Source: Mesorhizobium huakuii (lineage in GTDB: Bacteria > Pseudomonadota > Alphaproteobacteria > Rhizobiales > Rhizobiaceae). From it: a stretch of DNA of 64,000 bases. Both the position numbers and the translations under genes were made by a program. The first letter of the stretch is position 1. The number at the start of each line of letters is the position of its first letter. This document shows positions 44,584 through 53,832 of this stretch, in pieces. The notes under the pieces are model-generated. The model saw only the letters and a program-made list of their open reading frames with translations, was not told the DNA's origin and searched no databases. The stretch is taken from contig NZ_CP050296.1 of assembly GCF_014189455.1 (NCBI RefSeq), forward strand, positions 1,488,001-1,552,000, read 5' to 3'.

Positions 44584-44676
44584 ATGAAAAGACGGTACGA
44601 AAAACCGACGCTGGACAAGCGCGGAAAGCTGTCCAGCGTCACGGCGGGATGTGGGTCCTCCGTCTGTCTCACTTGA
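44584..44676 (+). CDS. Putative RiPP precursor peptide, lasso-like leader (30 aa)
   Basis: The ATG at 44584 has a strong ribosome binding site (GGAGAGGGA) and encodes a leader MKRRYEKPTLDKRGKLSSVTA followed by GCGSSVCLT. The leader has the Y-x2-P-x-L-x3-G spacing that lasso-peptide RRE proteins recognise (Tyr5, Pro8, Leu10, Gly14) and the Thr at the second-last leader position (Thr20). The proposed core is only nine residues, has two Cys and has no Asp/Glu for a lasso ring, so a classical lasso is unlikely. No maturation enzyme (lasso B or C proteins, radical SAM, YcaO) is encoded nearby. It resembles the short orphan 'putative RiPP precursor' genes of mesorhizobia, from memory. Confidence 0.6.
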   Translation: MKRRYEKPTLDKRGKLSSVTAGCGSSVCLT

Positions 44677-44703
44677 CGCTCGACAAGCTTGATCGACACT
44701 GAC

Positions 44704-44719
44704 CCGAGGCACGCCTCGG
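44704..44719. terminator. Small hairpin between convergent RiPP-like gene and ALDH gene
   Basis: CCGAGGC and GCCTCGG with a two-base spacer form a seven-pair GC-rich stem between the two convergent stops (44676 and 44724). There is no T-tract. It could serve as a weak bidirectional terminator. Confidence 0.35.
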
Positions 44720-44723
44720 CGCC

Positions 44724-46238
44724 TCAGTCGATGTCGAACGAAACGCCTTGGGCAAGCGGCAGCGCCTTCGAATAGTTCACCGTATTGGTGGCGCGGCGCA
44801 TATAGGCTTTCCACGCATCGGAGCCGCTCTCGCGGCCGCCGCCGGTTTCCTTTTCGCCACCGAAAGCACCGCCGATCTCAGCGCCCGACGTGCCGATATT
44901 GACGTTGGCGATGCCGCAGTCCGAACCATCGACACCGAGGAAACGCTCGGATTCCTGCAGGTCGCGGGTGAAGATCGACGACGACAGCCCGGCGCCGACC
45001 GCATTGTGCTCGTCGAGCACAGCGTCGAAATCCGAATATTTCATCACATAGAGGATCGGCGCGAAGGTCTCTTCCGTCACCGGCGAGACCTGTTTCGGCA
45101 TTTCGACCAGCGCCGGATGCACATAATAGGCATCGGGGTGGCCGTTCTCGACCCGCGTGCCGCCGGTCACCTTGCCCCCATGGGCGGCTGCTTCCTTCAA
45201 CGCCTTCTGCATGGCGTCGAACGCCGCCTTGTCTATCAGCGGTCCGACCAGCGACGACGTCTCCAGCGGATTGCCGACCGAAACACTCTGATAGGCCTTC
45301 TTCAGGCGCGGCAGCAGCGCGTCGTAGACGCTATCATGCACGAACAGGCGCCGCAGCGTCGTGCAGCGCTGCCCAGCCGTGCCCATGGCACCGAAGGCGA
45401 TGGCACGCAGCGCCATGTCGAGATCGGCGGTCGGGCACACGATACCGGCATTGTTGCCGCCGAGCTCCAGCACGGCGCGGGCAAAGCGCTTGGCCAGGCG
45501 CGGGCCGACATCCCGGCCCATGCGGGTCGAGCCGGTGGCCGAGACAAGCGGCACCTTGGGGTGGTCGACCAGGATTTCGCCGACGGCACGGTCGCCGATC
45601 AGCACCGGCGCCAATCCTGCCGGTGCGTCCGCGCCGAAACGCTTCACAGCGCGCTTGAAGATCGCCTCGCAGGCAAGTGCGGTCAGCGGCGTCTTTTCCG
45701 ACGGCTTCCACACCACCGCGTCGCCGCAGACCAGCGCCAGTGCGGCATTCCACGACCACACCGCGACCGGGAAGTTGAAGGCCGAAATGACGCCGACCAC
45801 GCCGAGCGGATGCCAGGTTTCCATCATACGGTGGCCCGGACGCTCGGTGGCGATGGTCAGGCCATACAATTGCCGGGACAGGCCGACGGCGAAATCGCAG
45901 ATGTCGATCATCTCCTGCACTTCGCCGAGCCCTTCGGAAGGGATCTTGCCGACCTCGATCGACACCAGCCGGCCAAGCTCCGCCTTGTGCGCACGCAATT
46001 CCTCGCCGAGCAGTCGCACCAGTTCGCCGCGCTTCGGGCCTGGCACCAGCCGCCAGGACTGGAATGCCTTGTGCGCGGCATCGATGGTCTTGGCCGCATC
46101 GGCCGGCGATATCGTCTTCAGCGCCGCGATCTGTTCGCCCGTCACCGGGCTGCGCACGATGAGGTCGCCGCCAACCAGCGTGTCCTTGGCCACACCCAGT
46201 TTCGCCAGAAGATCGGCCGTTTCCCTTGCTATGGTCAT
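44724..46238 (-). CDS. ALDH7-type aldehyde dehydrogenase (aminoadipate semialdehyde dehydrogenase-like)
   Basis: The protein is 504 aa. NAD-dependent aldehyde dehydrogenase features are the catalytic Cys292 in GTAGQRCTT, the general-base Glu in ELGGNNAGI, and FNFPVAVWSWN for the cofactor site. The overall pattern (SEGLGEVQEMIDICDFAVGL, and NVNIGTSGAEIGGAFGGEKE at the end) is that of the ALDH7/antiquitin subfamily. Members oxidise alpha-aminoadipate semialdehyde to aminoadipate in lysine breakdown, or betaine and other aldehydes. Glutaryl-CoA dehydrogenase at 57318 also belongs to lysine catabolism, which is weak support for that role. It is a single gene with no operon partner. Confidence 0.88.
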   Translation of the reverse strand: MTIARETADLLAKLGVAKDTLVGGDLIVRSPVTGEQIAALKTISPADAAKTIDAAHKAFQSWRLVPGPKRGELVRLLGEELRAHKAELGRLVSIEVGKIPSEGLGEVQEMIDICDFAVGLSRQLYGLTIATERPGHRMMETWHPLGVVGVISAFNFPVAVWSWNAALALVCGDAVVWKPSEKTPLTALACEAIFKRAVKRFGADAPAGLAPVLIGDRAVGEILVDHPKVPLVSATGSTRMGRDVGPRLAKRFARAVLELGGNNAGIVCPTADLDMALRAIAFGAMGTAGQRCTTLRRLFVHDSVYDALLPRLKKAYQSVSVGNPLETSSLVGPLIDKAAFDAMQKALKEAAAHGGKVTGGTRVENGHPDAYYVHPALVEMPKQVSPVTEETFAPILYVMKYSDFDAVLDEHNAVGAGLSSSIFTRDLQESERFLGVDGSDCGIANVNIGTSGAEIGGAFGGEKETGGGRESGSDAWKAYMRRATNTVNYSKALPLAQGVSFDID

Positions 46239-46434
46239 TTTTATCCCTTTCAGATCCCATCATATGGCGGTCAAAGCCTCGCGCCATGTCGCCCCGCATG
46301 CCGAAAGGCACTTCAGGCGCAGTCATGGCGTGGCATTACTCGTTTCGAGGGAAAATCGCCACCCCGGCATGGTCCAAGGCCAAATTACACGATTGATCCA
46401 GGCGACACGATTGAGCCAGAGGGGCAAACGCGGC

Positions 46435-47709
46435 TCAGTTGGCCTTTTTCGCCGGCGCGCGCACGGCACCGTCTTTCATCAAACGGTCGATATGCATGCG
46501 GATATGGGCCGCTTCCGCTGCCGTGTTGGCAAGCGCGATGGCGCGGTCGAAGGCGACCCGCGCCTCCTCACCTCGGTCGAGCTGCATTAAGAGCCCGCCC
46601 TTGAGGCCGAAGAAGTGGAAATAGCCGGAAAGCCTGTCTTCCAGCGGCTCGATCATGGCAAGCGCGGCTTCCGGGCCGCGCACCTTGGAGACCGCCACCG
46701 CGCGGTTGAGCGTGATGACTGGCGACGGCTGCATCTGTTCGAGCAGGCCGTAGAGCAGGTCGATCTCCACCCAGTCGGTGTCCTCGGCCTTCTCTGCCCG
46801 CGCATGCAGCGCGGCGATCGCCGCCTGCACCTGGTAGGGGCCGGGTTTGCGATGACGCAATGCCTTGTCGACCAGCGCCAACCCCTCGTCGATCATCTTG
46901 CGGCTCCACAGGCCGCGATCCTGGTCCTCGAGCAGAACGATCTCGCCATCTTCGTCGAAACGGGCGGGTGCGCGTGCATGCTGCAGCAGAAGCAGCGCCG
47001 TGAGCCCCATGATCTCCGGCTCGGCCTGGAACAGCCGCAGCAGCAGCCGGGCGAGCCGGATCGCCTCTTCGCACAGCGGCGCGCGGGCCGGCGCCTCGCC
47101 GCTGTTGGTCGAATAGCCTTCGTTGAAGATCAGGTAGACCATAGCAGCGACAGCAGCGAGCCGCTCCGACCGCTCGACCGCGCCCGGCGTCTCGAACGGC
47201 ACGCCGGCGTCCGCTATGCGTGCCTTGGCGCGGGTGATGCGCTGCTCCATGGCGCTCTCGCCGACCAGGAAGGCGCGCGCGATCTGCTTGACGGTGAGGC
47301 CGGAGACGATGCGTAGCGCGACCGCAATCTGCTGCGTTGCCGGCAAATCGGGATGACAGCAGATGAACAGCAGCCGCAAAATGTCATCGCGATAATGTGC
47401 CCCGTCCAGCCGCTCGGCGATGTCGCTCTCGGCATCTTCCAGATCGGAAATCTGGTCCTCTTCCGGCATCGGCGCCTGCTTGGCGCGCTTGCGCACCGCA
47501 TCGATGCCGCTGTTGCGGCCGACAAAGATCAGCCAGGCCGCCGGATCGCGCGGCGGCCCGTTCTGCGGCCAGTTCTTCAACGCCCTGAGGCAGGCATCCT
47601 GGAAAGCTTCCTCCGCCGTGTCGAGATCGCGGAAATAGCGCAGCAGCGCGCCCATCGCCTGCGGGCGGGCAGAGCTGATCGCCGAGCTGATCCAGGCAAG
47701 TTCGGTCAT
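46435..47709 (-). CDS. ECF sigma factor with C-terminal extension (ECF42 type)
   Basis: The protein is 424 aa. Sigma-70 region 2 (FRDLDTAEEAFQDACLRAL, AAWLIFVGRNSGID) and region 4 (SGLTVKQIARAFLVGESAMEQRITRAKARI) occupy the first ~190 residues. The remaining ~230 are helical, TPR-like, ending in FDRAIALANTAAEAAHI. This long C-terminal domain and overlap with a DGPF/YCII protein define the ECF42 group, which lacks a classical anti-sigma factor and uses the C-terminal domain for control. It overlaps the upstream YCII gene by 4 bp. Confidence 0.9.
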   Translation of the reverse strand: MTELAWISSAISSARPQAMGALLRYFRDLDTAEEAFQDACLRALKNWPQNGPPRDPAAWLIFVGRNSGIDAVRKRAKQAPMPEEDQISDLEDAESDIAERLDGAHYRDDILRLLFICCHPDLPATQQIAVALRIVSGLTVKQIARAFLVGESAMEQRITRAKARIADAGVPFETPGAVERSERLAAVAAMVYLIFNEGYSTNSGEAPARAPLCEEAIRLARLLLRLFQAEPEIMGLTALLLLQHARAPARFDEDGEIVLLEDQDRGLWSRKMIDEGLALVDKALRHRKPGPYQVQAAIAALHARAEKAEDTDWVEIDLLYGLLEQMQPSPVITLNRAVAVSKVRGPEAALAMIEPLEDRLSGYFHFFGLKGGLLMQLDRGEEARVAFDRAIALANTAAEAAHIRMHIDRLMKDGAVRAPAKKAN

Positions 47710-48080
47710 ACGGCCACCTTGGTGGGGTTGAATATCGAGACCGGCCGGATCTCATAGGACCCACCGCTCGGGTTGACCTCGGAGAGCTCACGGGCGAATT
47801 CGACGGCCTCGTCGAGATCGGCACATTCCAGCGTATAGAAACCGAGGAACTGCTCCTTGGTCTCGGCGAATGGCCCGTCGATGACCACCGATTCGCCCTT
47901 GACCTTCCGCAGCGTGGTCGCTGCCGTCGTCGGCAGCAGCCGGGCCACCGGACCAAGCCGGCCGGCCTTGGCGTACTTGTCCTGAACGTTGAGGAGATTG
48001 GCCATGACCTCGTCATCCTGTGCCTTGCTCCAGGAGCTGACGACGTCTTCGGAGGCATAACAGAGGATGGCGTAGAGCAT
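47706..48080 (-). CDS. YCII/DGPF-domain protein
   Basis: The protein is 124 aa with the DGPFAETKEQFLGFY motif that names the DGPF family, on a YCII-like ferredoxin-type fold (MLYAILCYASED start). It is first in a two-gene operon with the ECF42-type sigma factor. Such DGPF proteins are often targets or partners of the sigma factor. Enzymatic activity is unknown. Confidence 0.9.
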   Translation of the reverse strand: MLYAILCYASEDVVSSWSKAQDDEVMANLLNVQDKYAKAGRLGPVARLLPTTAATTLRKVKGESVVIDGPFAETKEQFLGFYTLECADLDEAVEFARELSEVNPSGGSYEIRPVSIFNPTKVAV

Positions 48081-48178
48081 GGTTGGTCCTTTTCTGTATC
48101 AAAGGACGAAACAGTAGGACCGATCCCGACACGGCGTCGATAAAAAAATCTGACGTGGCGACCGCCAATTGGTGCGCG

Positions 48179-49270
48179 TCACCCTTCGTGCGTTTTCAAC
48201 CATCTCAACACGAGCGCTTCCTCGTCATCGAGACCGTCTATGGACCGCTTGCGCTTGTTGGCCTCCGCCATTTCGGCCAGCAACCGTCCCTGCGACCAGG
48301 CCTCGAAAACCTGCGGATGGATATAGCATTTGCGACATACGGCGCGTGTGTTGCCCAGCCGCTCCGCCACTCTGTCGATGACGCTGTTCATCACCCGCCT
48401 TTGCTGTGTCTGGCTTTCGGGCAGCTCCGTCTGCGCAAACAGGGACGCGGCATGGATGGTGCCGCCCCAGGTGCGGAAATGCTTGGAGCTGAACGTATCG
48501 CCGGCGGCGTCCCTGATGTAGCGGTTGACATCGTCGGAGCGGACCGGGCGCCTGTTGCCATCCTCGTCGAGATACTGGAACAGCTTCTGGCCGGGTAGAT
48601 CCTGGGCGCCCCGCACGATCCCTGCGATGCGCCGATCGACCAGCTTCAATTTCCATTCCTTGCCAGATTTGCCCTTGAAGGCAAAGCGCAGGCTCGATCC
48701 CTTGATATCGACATGGCGGTCGCGCAATGTCGTCAGGCCGAAGCTCTTATTGTCGCGCGCATAGGCGGCGTTGCCGACGCGGATCATCGTGTTGTCGAGC
48801 AGCCAGACGACCGCGGCAACAACCCGCTCGAACGGCAGGCCGTGACGGCGCAGATCGCTGTCTATCGTGCGCCGCAGATCGGCCAAGCTTTCAGCAAAAG
48901 CAACGAGGCTCGAATATTTGGCGCCGTCGCGCTCCTCGGCCCATTGCGGATGATAGCGATATTGCTTGCGTCCCCGCTGATCCCTTCCGGTCGCCTGGAT
49001 ATGCCCGCTGGCATCGGGCGAGATCCAGACATCCGTCCACGCCGGCGGAATGACGATCGCCTCGATACGCGCCCTGGCGGCATCAGAGACCGCCTTCCCG
49101 TCCGGTCCCGTGTAGGAGAATCCTTTGCCGGTCCTCAGCCGGCGGATACCGGGCTCGGCATCGCTGACATAGGTCAGTGCGGCATCCCTGGCCGAGCTTT
49201 GCGCCCCGCTCATCGGCGCAGCGATCCCATCGGTTGACCGGTTGTGCGGCAATCCGGATCTCTGCAGCAT
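48179..49270 (-). CDS. DNA topoisomerase IB (poxvirus/eukaryote-like)
   Basis: The protein is 363 aa from the ATG at 49270, which has GGAG five bases upstream. An ATG 18 codons further up lacks such a site. It contains the topoisomerase IB catalytic set: RVGNAAYARDNKSFGLTTLR, KGKSGKEW, SSKHFRTWGGT and the active Tyr316 in CRKCYIHP. It relaxes supercoils by transient 3'-phosphotyrosyl linkage. Bacterial copies are common in rhizobia and are not essential. No operon partner is evident. Confidence 0.93.
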   Translation of the reverse strand: MLQRSGLPHNRSTDGIAAPMSGAQSSARDAALTYVSDAEPGIRRLRTGKGFSYTGPDGKAVSDAARARIEAIVIPPAWTDVWISPDASGHIQATGRDQRGRKQYRYHPQWAEERDGAKYSSLVAFAESLADLRRTIDSDLRRHGLPFERVVAAVVWLLDNTMIRVGNAAYARDNKSFGLTTLRDRHVDIKGSSLRFAFKGKSGKEWKLKLVDRRIAGIVRGAQDLPGQKLFQYLDEDGNRRPVRSDDVNRYIRDAAGDTFSSKHFRTWGGTIHAASLFAQTELPESQTQQRRVMNSVIDRVAERLGNTRAVCRKCYIHPQVFEAWSQGRLLAEMAEANKRKRSIDGLDDEEALVLRWLKTHEG

Positions 49271-49373
49271 GTAAGCTCCACGCAAATATGCGTAGATAAG
49301 CTGTTGGCCGACTGCTGGTTCCACACACCGTCTGAAAAAGCAGGCGATTCCGAAGGTGCTGGCGGCTGGCAGG

Positions 49374-50318
49374 TTACAGCGCGCCCTGCATTTGGTTCAG
49401 TGGAGCCGACAGCCGGCGTCGCACCGCGAGCTTGAGCCTGTAACGCAGGCAGCGCCACGCCTCCGACCGCCGCTTTGGCGCGGCGGCGGCCACCGCCAGG
49501 AAGCGCGCGGCCATGGCCAGGCCACCGCGCGCATAGTGGACGCGGGCAATCTTGAGGGCTACAAGCCCCTCCCTGGTCTTGAGCGCCGAGACCGGGATGT
49601 TGCAATCGGTGAGCGTGCGCAGTTCTCGGCGCCAATCAAGGAAGCGCCGCACCGGATTGATCGTAAAACGATCGTCGGAGCGCATCGGCGAGACCTCGTA
49701 GACCATCACAGGCTGCTCGATCATGGCCAGCGACGCCGTGCTCATCAGCCGCGCCCAAAACAATGTGTCCTCATCATAGGCCAGCCCGACCGGAAACCGC
49801 GTTTGGCCGATGAGGTGCCGCGAAGCAAGCACGCTGCCCACCGCGACGGAGCGAATGTCGCCTTTCACATAGGCCGCAGCGTTTGCCAGACAGCCGGCCT
49901 GATATCCGTTCGGCACCTTGATCTGGCGGTCCTGGCCATTCACCCGACGCCGGTAAGCGCCAACGATCATGTCGGCTTTTGGCTGGCGATCTGCGTGCTG
50001 GAGCAACGCGCGCAAACCGCCCTCAAGATGCAGGCCGTCAGCGTCGATCAGATACACCCAGGGGCAGAGCACCTGCGCCAGTGCAATGTTGCGCGCGCCA
50101 CCGGCATCGCGGCAATTGGCTGGCAGCACACGCAGCGGCAGAGACAATTTCGCCGCGGCCTGCAGCGCGGCGGCAGCCGTACCGTCCATCGATGCATCGT
50201 CGACGAGCAGAATCTCGCCGATAACCCCGGCCTCACTGGCGAGAGACGCCAGCGTTGTAGCGATGGTTTTCGCCGCATTGTGGGCAGGGATGACGACGCT
50301 GACCGCTTTCAATACCAA
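49374..50318 (-). CDS. Glycosyltransferase family 2
   Basis: The protein is 314 aa. A GT-A fold begins with VSVVIPAHNAAKTIATTLAS, followed by EILLVDDASMDGT, and the metal-binding DAD in YLIDADGLHLE. The acceptor region is less clear (GLAYDEDTLFWARLMSTAS). There are no transmembrane segments apart from a weakly hydrophobic C-terminal part (YARGGLAMAARFLAVAAAA). It transfers a sugar from a nucleotide donor to an unknown acceptor. No polysaccharide genes adjoin it, so no pathway can be named. Confidence 0.88.
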   Translation of the reverse strand: MVLKAVSVVIPAHNAAKTIATTLASLASEAGVIGEILLVDDASMDGTAAAALQAAAKLSLPLRVLPANCRDAGGARNIALAQVLCPWVYLIDADGLHLEGGLRALLQHADRQPKADMIVGAYRRRVNGQDRQIKVPNGYQAGCLANAAAYVKGDIRSVAVGSVLASRHLIGQTRFPVGLAYDEDTLFWARLMSTASLAMIEQPVMVYEVSPMRSDDRFTINPVRRFLDWRRELRTLTDCNIPVSALKTREGLVALKIARVHYARGGLAMAARFLAVAAAAPKRRSEAWRCLRYRLKLAVRRRLSAPLNQMQGAL

Positions 50319-50462
50319 ACCCCGCGCCCACGCCCATCAATACTGCAATTATTGGTCCCCTGGAAACCGACTAAAGGGTAGCTGCCACGTCACCATTTGA
50401 GAAGTCATCTTTGTTCATGCCGAATTGTACCAGTGGACCACCTTGCGTGGGCCGGTTCGCTT

Positions 50463-51347
50463 TCATGCCTTTTCGAGCGCAACCGGAATGACGTCGACAG
50501 CTTGCTCGCCGACTTGTCCGCCCGTGGTTTTCAGCACGCCGACGATCGGCGCGACATCGGAATAGTCACGGCCGTAGCCCACTGTGATGTGGTCGTTGCT
50601 GGCCCGCATGCCATTGGTCGGATCAAACTCTTGCCAGCCGGCGTCACGCCCGCACCAGACCTTGACCCAGGCATGCATGGCGTCGGCGCCCTCCAGCCGG
50701 GGCTTGCCCTTGGGCGGGATGGTGCGCAGGAAGCCGCTGACATAGCCGGCCGGAATGCCGAGCCCGCGCAGCCCGGCAATCATGATGTGCGAAAAGTCCT
50801 GGCAGACGCCGCGCTTTAGCTTGAACGCATCGCTGGCCCGGGTCCGCACTGTGGTTGCGTCACCGTCATAGGTGAAATCGCGATGAATGCGGTTGCATAG
50901 GTTCATTGCCGTGCCGGCGGCCGAGCCGGCGATGCTGTCTCGTGCGTAGGTGGTGATCGCCGCATCGATGCCGGAGTGAGCGCTTCCCGCAAGGAAGTGG
51001 TGGGGCGAGGCAGACGCCAACGACCGCACCGCGGCCAGTTCCTGCCTCAGCCGCCCGATATCGGGCGACACGTCGAGCCCGGGTTCTGGCCGCGACACCG
51101 ATACGCGGGCGCTCATCCTGATGTCGAGCGCGTCATGCGCATCGCGAAAGGCGATCGAGGTGACGTTGTTGCCGAAAAAATCCGAGAAATCCGACCGTTC
51201 GTTGGGCGCCGGGGCAAAGGACAGCGACGCGGCAATGACGCGCTGCACGCCGGAAATCGTCGACGGCAGCACGCGGATCTGATGACGGCCGCCGCCAGCC
51301 GCCGCTGCATAATCGTAATGGAGATGAAGCCTGATGTCGTAGAGCAT
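50463..51347 (-). CDS. Transglutaminase-like cysteine peptidase family protein
   Basis: The protein is 294 aa starting MLYDIRLHLHYDYAAAAGGG. It has the bacterial transglutaminase N-terminal beta domain and then a transglutaminase core with the triad Cys182 (GVCQDFSH), His225 (MHAWVKVW) and Asp near 240 (EFDPTNG). It lies 67 bp after the ATP-grasp/alpha-E gene and closes a three-gene operon. Comparative work on amidoligases groups such genes in a proposed peptide-synthesis or peptide-modification system. The substrate is unknown. The longer frame up to 51464 has no support. Confidence 0.9.
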   Translation of the reverse strand: MLYDIRLHLHYDYAAAAGGGRHQIRVLPSTISGVQRVIAASLSFAPAPNERSDFSDFFGNNVTSIAFRDAHDALDIRMSARVSVSRPEPGLDVSPDIGRLRQELAAVRSLASASPHHFLAGSAHSGIDAAITTYARDSIAGSAAGTAMNLCNRIHRDFTYDGDATTVRTRASDAFKLKRGVCQDFSHIMIAGLRGLGIPAGYVSGFLRTIPPKGKPRLEGADAMHAWVKVWCGRDAGWQEFDPTNGMRASNDHITVGYGRDYSDVAPIVGVLKTTGGQVGEQAVDVIPVALEKA

Positions 51348-51414
51348 GCAAAACTTTTTCTGTCCTGACGCAGGTTCTTGTCGCAAAACCGTGCGACACT
51401 TTTGCGGAACCTGC

Positions 51415-53826
51415 TTAGCCGAAATAGGCCTTGGCGAGGCTGTTGTAGAGGCCGCCGATTTCATAGGCGAGTTCGTCCAGCGCCTTTGCCGTCATGTCCG
51501 AAGGCTCCTTGATGGCGATCTGGGTGTTAAGCTGCAGGATCTCTTTCGCCGCCGGCGACATGTGCCCCTCGCCACCGACCGACGGCAACAGGCCGATCTC
51601 GGCCTTCAGCCTTTCCAACTGGAACAGGATCGAACGCGGATTGAGCGGATCGAGCGCCAGAAGGTCGATCACCGTGCGCCGGCCGGCCTGCACCGGATAT
51701 TGCCGGCGATGGGTCATGACGCTGTCGCCGATCTCCAGCATCATGTCGAGCGCCCCATCCGGCGCCTTGGCGCGGGTCAGCCGGGACAGCGTACGGGCGA
51801 TCTGGATGCCGCGCTCCAGCCGCCGGCCGATTTCGAGGAAACGCCAGCCGGCGAAGCGGTACATGTTCTCGTGCAGCAGGCCGGAAAAACCGGCGAGCTT
51901 GCGCAGGATAACGGTCATGGCCCGTGTCGCGTCGTCGCCCGGCGCCACCGTCGTGGCGAACTGATGGATGGTCTTCGACAGGTCCTTGAGCGCCAGCCAG
52001 CCATCGGGCGAGAAGCGGTCGCGGATCTGTCCGGCGCTGTAGACGGCGCTGTCGAGCGTGCCGATCAGCCCCAACGGGATCGCCGTCTCGACATCGATGC
52101 CGAACGGTTCGAGATAGTCCCTGATGTCGGCCAGCAGTGGCATGTCCGGATCGGATGTCTCGGCCAGCCGCACATGATAGGCGCGCAGGATGCGCACCGT
52201 GTCTTCCGAGCGCTCGATATAGCGGCCGAGCCAGGTCAGGTTTTCCGCCGCGCGGCTGGGCAGGCTGCCCGGCCTGGTGCGGGTGAAACTGTCGCCCTCT
52301 TGCGGCAGCAGCGTCTCGCGCTCGACCGGCTTGTCGCTTACCACCCAGACATCGGCCGCCTGGCCGCCGCGCTGCATGGCGATCGCCGTCGGGTCGAGCG
52401 ACAGGCCGACACGGGCGAACCCGCCCGGCATCACCGTCCAGCCTTCGGGCGTGCGCGCCAGATAGACGCGCAGGCTCGCCGGCCGCGGCTCCAGCCAGCC
52501 ACCGACAAAGACCGGCGTCGTCGACAGCGTCACCGCTTCCTGGCCGACGAAGGCGCCGCCATCGCGTTCGATGCGCGCCACCAGTTCCGCCCGTTCCCCG
52601 GCCGATAGCGCCGAGCCGAGCGTGGTCTGGCCGTCATCCTCGAAGGCAAGCCTTGTCGAGAGCGCCGGACCGACCACCATGCGGTCGATATTGGCAAGCA
52701 CGTGCGCGCGTTCGGTCGGTTGCCCGCACCACCATGTCGCGACGCTCGGCAAGAGCAACTCCTCGCCGCGCAATTCGCGCGCGATCTTGGGCAGGAAAGC
52801 GAGCAGCGCCCGCGTTTCCATCAGGCCCGAGCCCAGCGCATTGACGGTGGATACCGCCCCCTGCCGGATCGCCTCGACCAGCCCCGGCGTGCCGATCTGC
52901 GAATCCGAGCGCAATTCGAGCGGGTCGGCGAAGGCAGCGTCGAGGCGGCGCCACAACACGCTGATCGGCATCAGGCCGGAAACCGTGCGTACCATCAGCC
53001 TGCCGCCGGAAACGGTCAGGTCCTCCCCTTCGAGCAGCATGATGCCGAGATAGCGGGCGATATAGGCGTGTTCGTAATAGGTTTCGTTGAGCGGCCCCGG
53101 AGTCAATATGGCGACGCGGCCTTCGCTTTCCCTGGCCATGCCGATCAGCGCATCGCGGAAGCGACGGAAGAAGCCGGCAAGCCGGTGCACATGCATCTCG
53201 CCATAGATATCGGAGAGAGCGCGCGTCGTGGCGACGCGGTTCTCCAGCGCAAAGCCGGCGCCGGACGGCGCCTGCGTACGGTCGCCCAGCACCCACCACT
53301 GGCCGTCGGGGCCACGGCCGAGTTCGAAGGCACAGAAATGCAGGTAATGGCCGCCGGCCGGCGTGGTACCCACGACAGGCCGCAGATATTCGGGGCTGGC
53401 CGCGATCAATCCCGCCGGCAGGATGCCTTTTTCGATCAGCCGGTTGCGCCCATAGATATCGGCGATGGTTTCCTCGAACAGTTCGGCCCGCTGCACGAGA
53501 CCGGCGCTGATCGCCACCCATTCGCTGTCTTCGATAAGCAGCGGCACATGCGCCAGCGGCCATTCGCGCTCATTGGCGCCAGCCTTGTCGTAGACCCGGT
53601 AGTAGACGCCGGCATCGCGCAGATACTGGTCGGCGCGGGCAAAGCGCTGGCCGAGCTTTTCGGCACCGAGATCGTCGAGTGCCTCGATGAAATGCTTCCA
53701 CACAGGGCGGGGATTGCCTGCAGCGTCGACCATCTCGTCGACGACGCCGTCGATCGGCTGGTAGTGCTCCAGCAGGCTGTGGATCTGCGGCTTGCCGCGT
53801 ATCCTTTTGTGATTCCCCTTTGCCAT
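51415..53826 (-). CDS. Circularly permuted ATP-grasp protein fused to alpha-E domain
   Basis: The protein is 803 aa. Residues ~1-470 are the circularly permuted ATP-grasp type (COG2308-like; YYRVYDKAGANEREWPLAHVP, EGRVAILTPGPLNETYYEHA, NALGSGLMETRALLAFLPKI). The last ~310 residues are the alpha-E domain (COG2307-like; PSRAAENLTWLGRYIERSED, YNSLAKAYFG at the end). In many bacteria these are separate genes; here they form one polypeptide. It is expected to be an ATP-dependent amide-bond ligase working with the two transglutaminase proteins of the operon. It begins 6 bp after the preceding gene. Confidence 0.9.
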   Translation of the reverse strand: MAKGNHKRIRGKPQIHSLLEHYQPIDGVVDEMVDAAGNPRPVWKHFIEALDDLGAEKLGQRFARADQYLRDAGVYYRVYDKAGANEREWPLAHVPLLIEDSEWVAISAGLVQRAELFEETIADIYGRNRLIEKGILPAGLIAASPEYLRPVVGTTPAGGHYLHFCAFELGRGPDGQWWVLGDRTQAPSGAGFALENRVATTRALSDIYGEMHVHRLAGFFRRFRDALIGMARESEGRVAILTPGPLNETYYEHAYIARYLGIMLLEGEDLTVSGGRLMVRTVSGLMPISVLWRRLDAAFADPLELRSDSQIGTPGLVEAIRQGAVSTVNALGSGLMETRALLAFLPKIARELRGEELLLPSVATWWCGQPTERAHVLANIDRMVVGPALSTRLAFEDDGQTTLGSALSAGERAELVARIERDGGAFVGQEAVTLSTTPVFVGGWLEPRPASLRVYLARTPEGWTVMPGGFARVGLSLDPTAIAMQRGGQAADVWVVSDKPVERETLLPQEGDSFTRTRPGSLPSRAAENLTWLGRYIERSEDTVRILRAYHVRLAETSDPDMPLLADIRDYLEPFGIDVETAIPLGLIGTLDSAVYSAGQIRDRFSPDGWLALKDLSKTIHQFATTVAPGDDATRAMTVILRKLAGFSGLLHENMYRFAGWRFLEIGRRLERGIQIARTLSRLTRAKAPDGALDMMLEIGDSVMTHRRQYPVQAGRRTVIDLLALDPLNPRSILFQLERLKAEIGLLPSVGGEGHMSPAAKEILQLNTQIAIKEPSDMTAKALDELAYEIGGLYNSLAKAYFG

Positions 53827-53832
53827 CGCTGA

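Noticed and set aside
42555..44800. Lasso-peptide biosynthetic cluster around the small precursor
   Set aside because: No asparagine-synthetase-like C protein, RRE or B2 protease is present; the neighbours are unknown paralogs and an aldehyde dehydrogenase.
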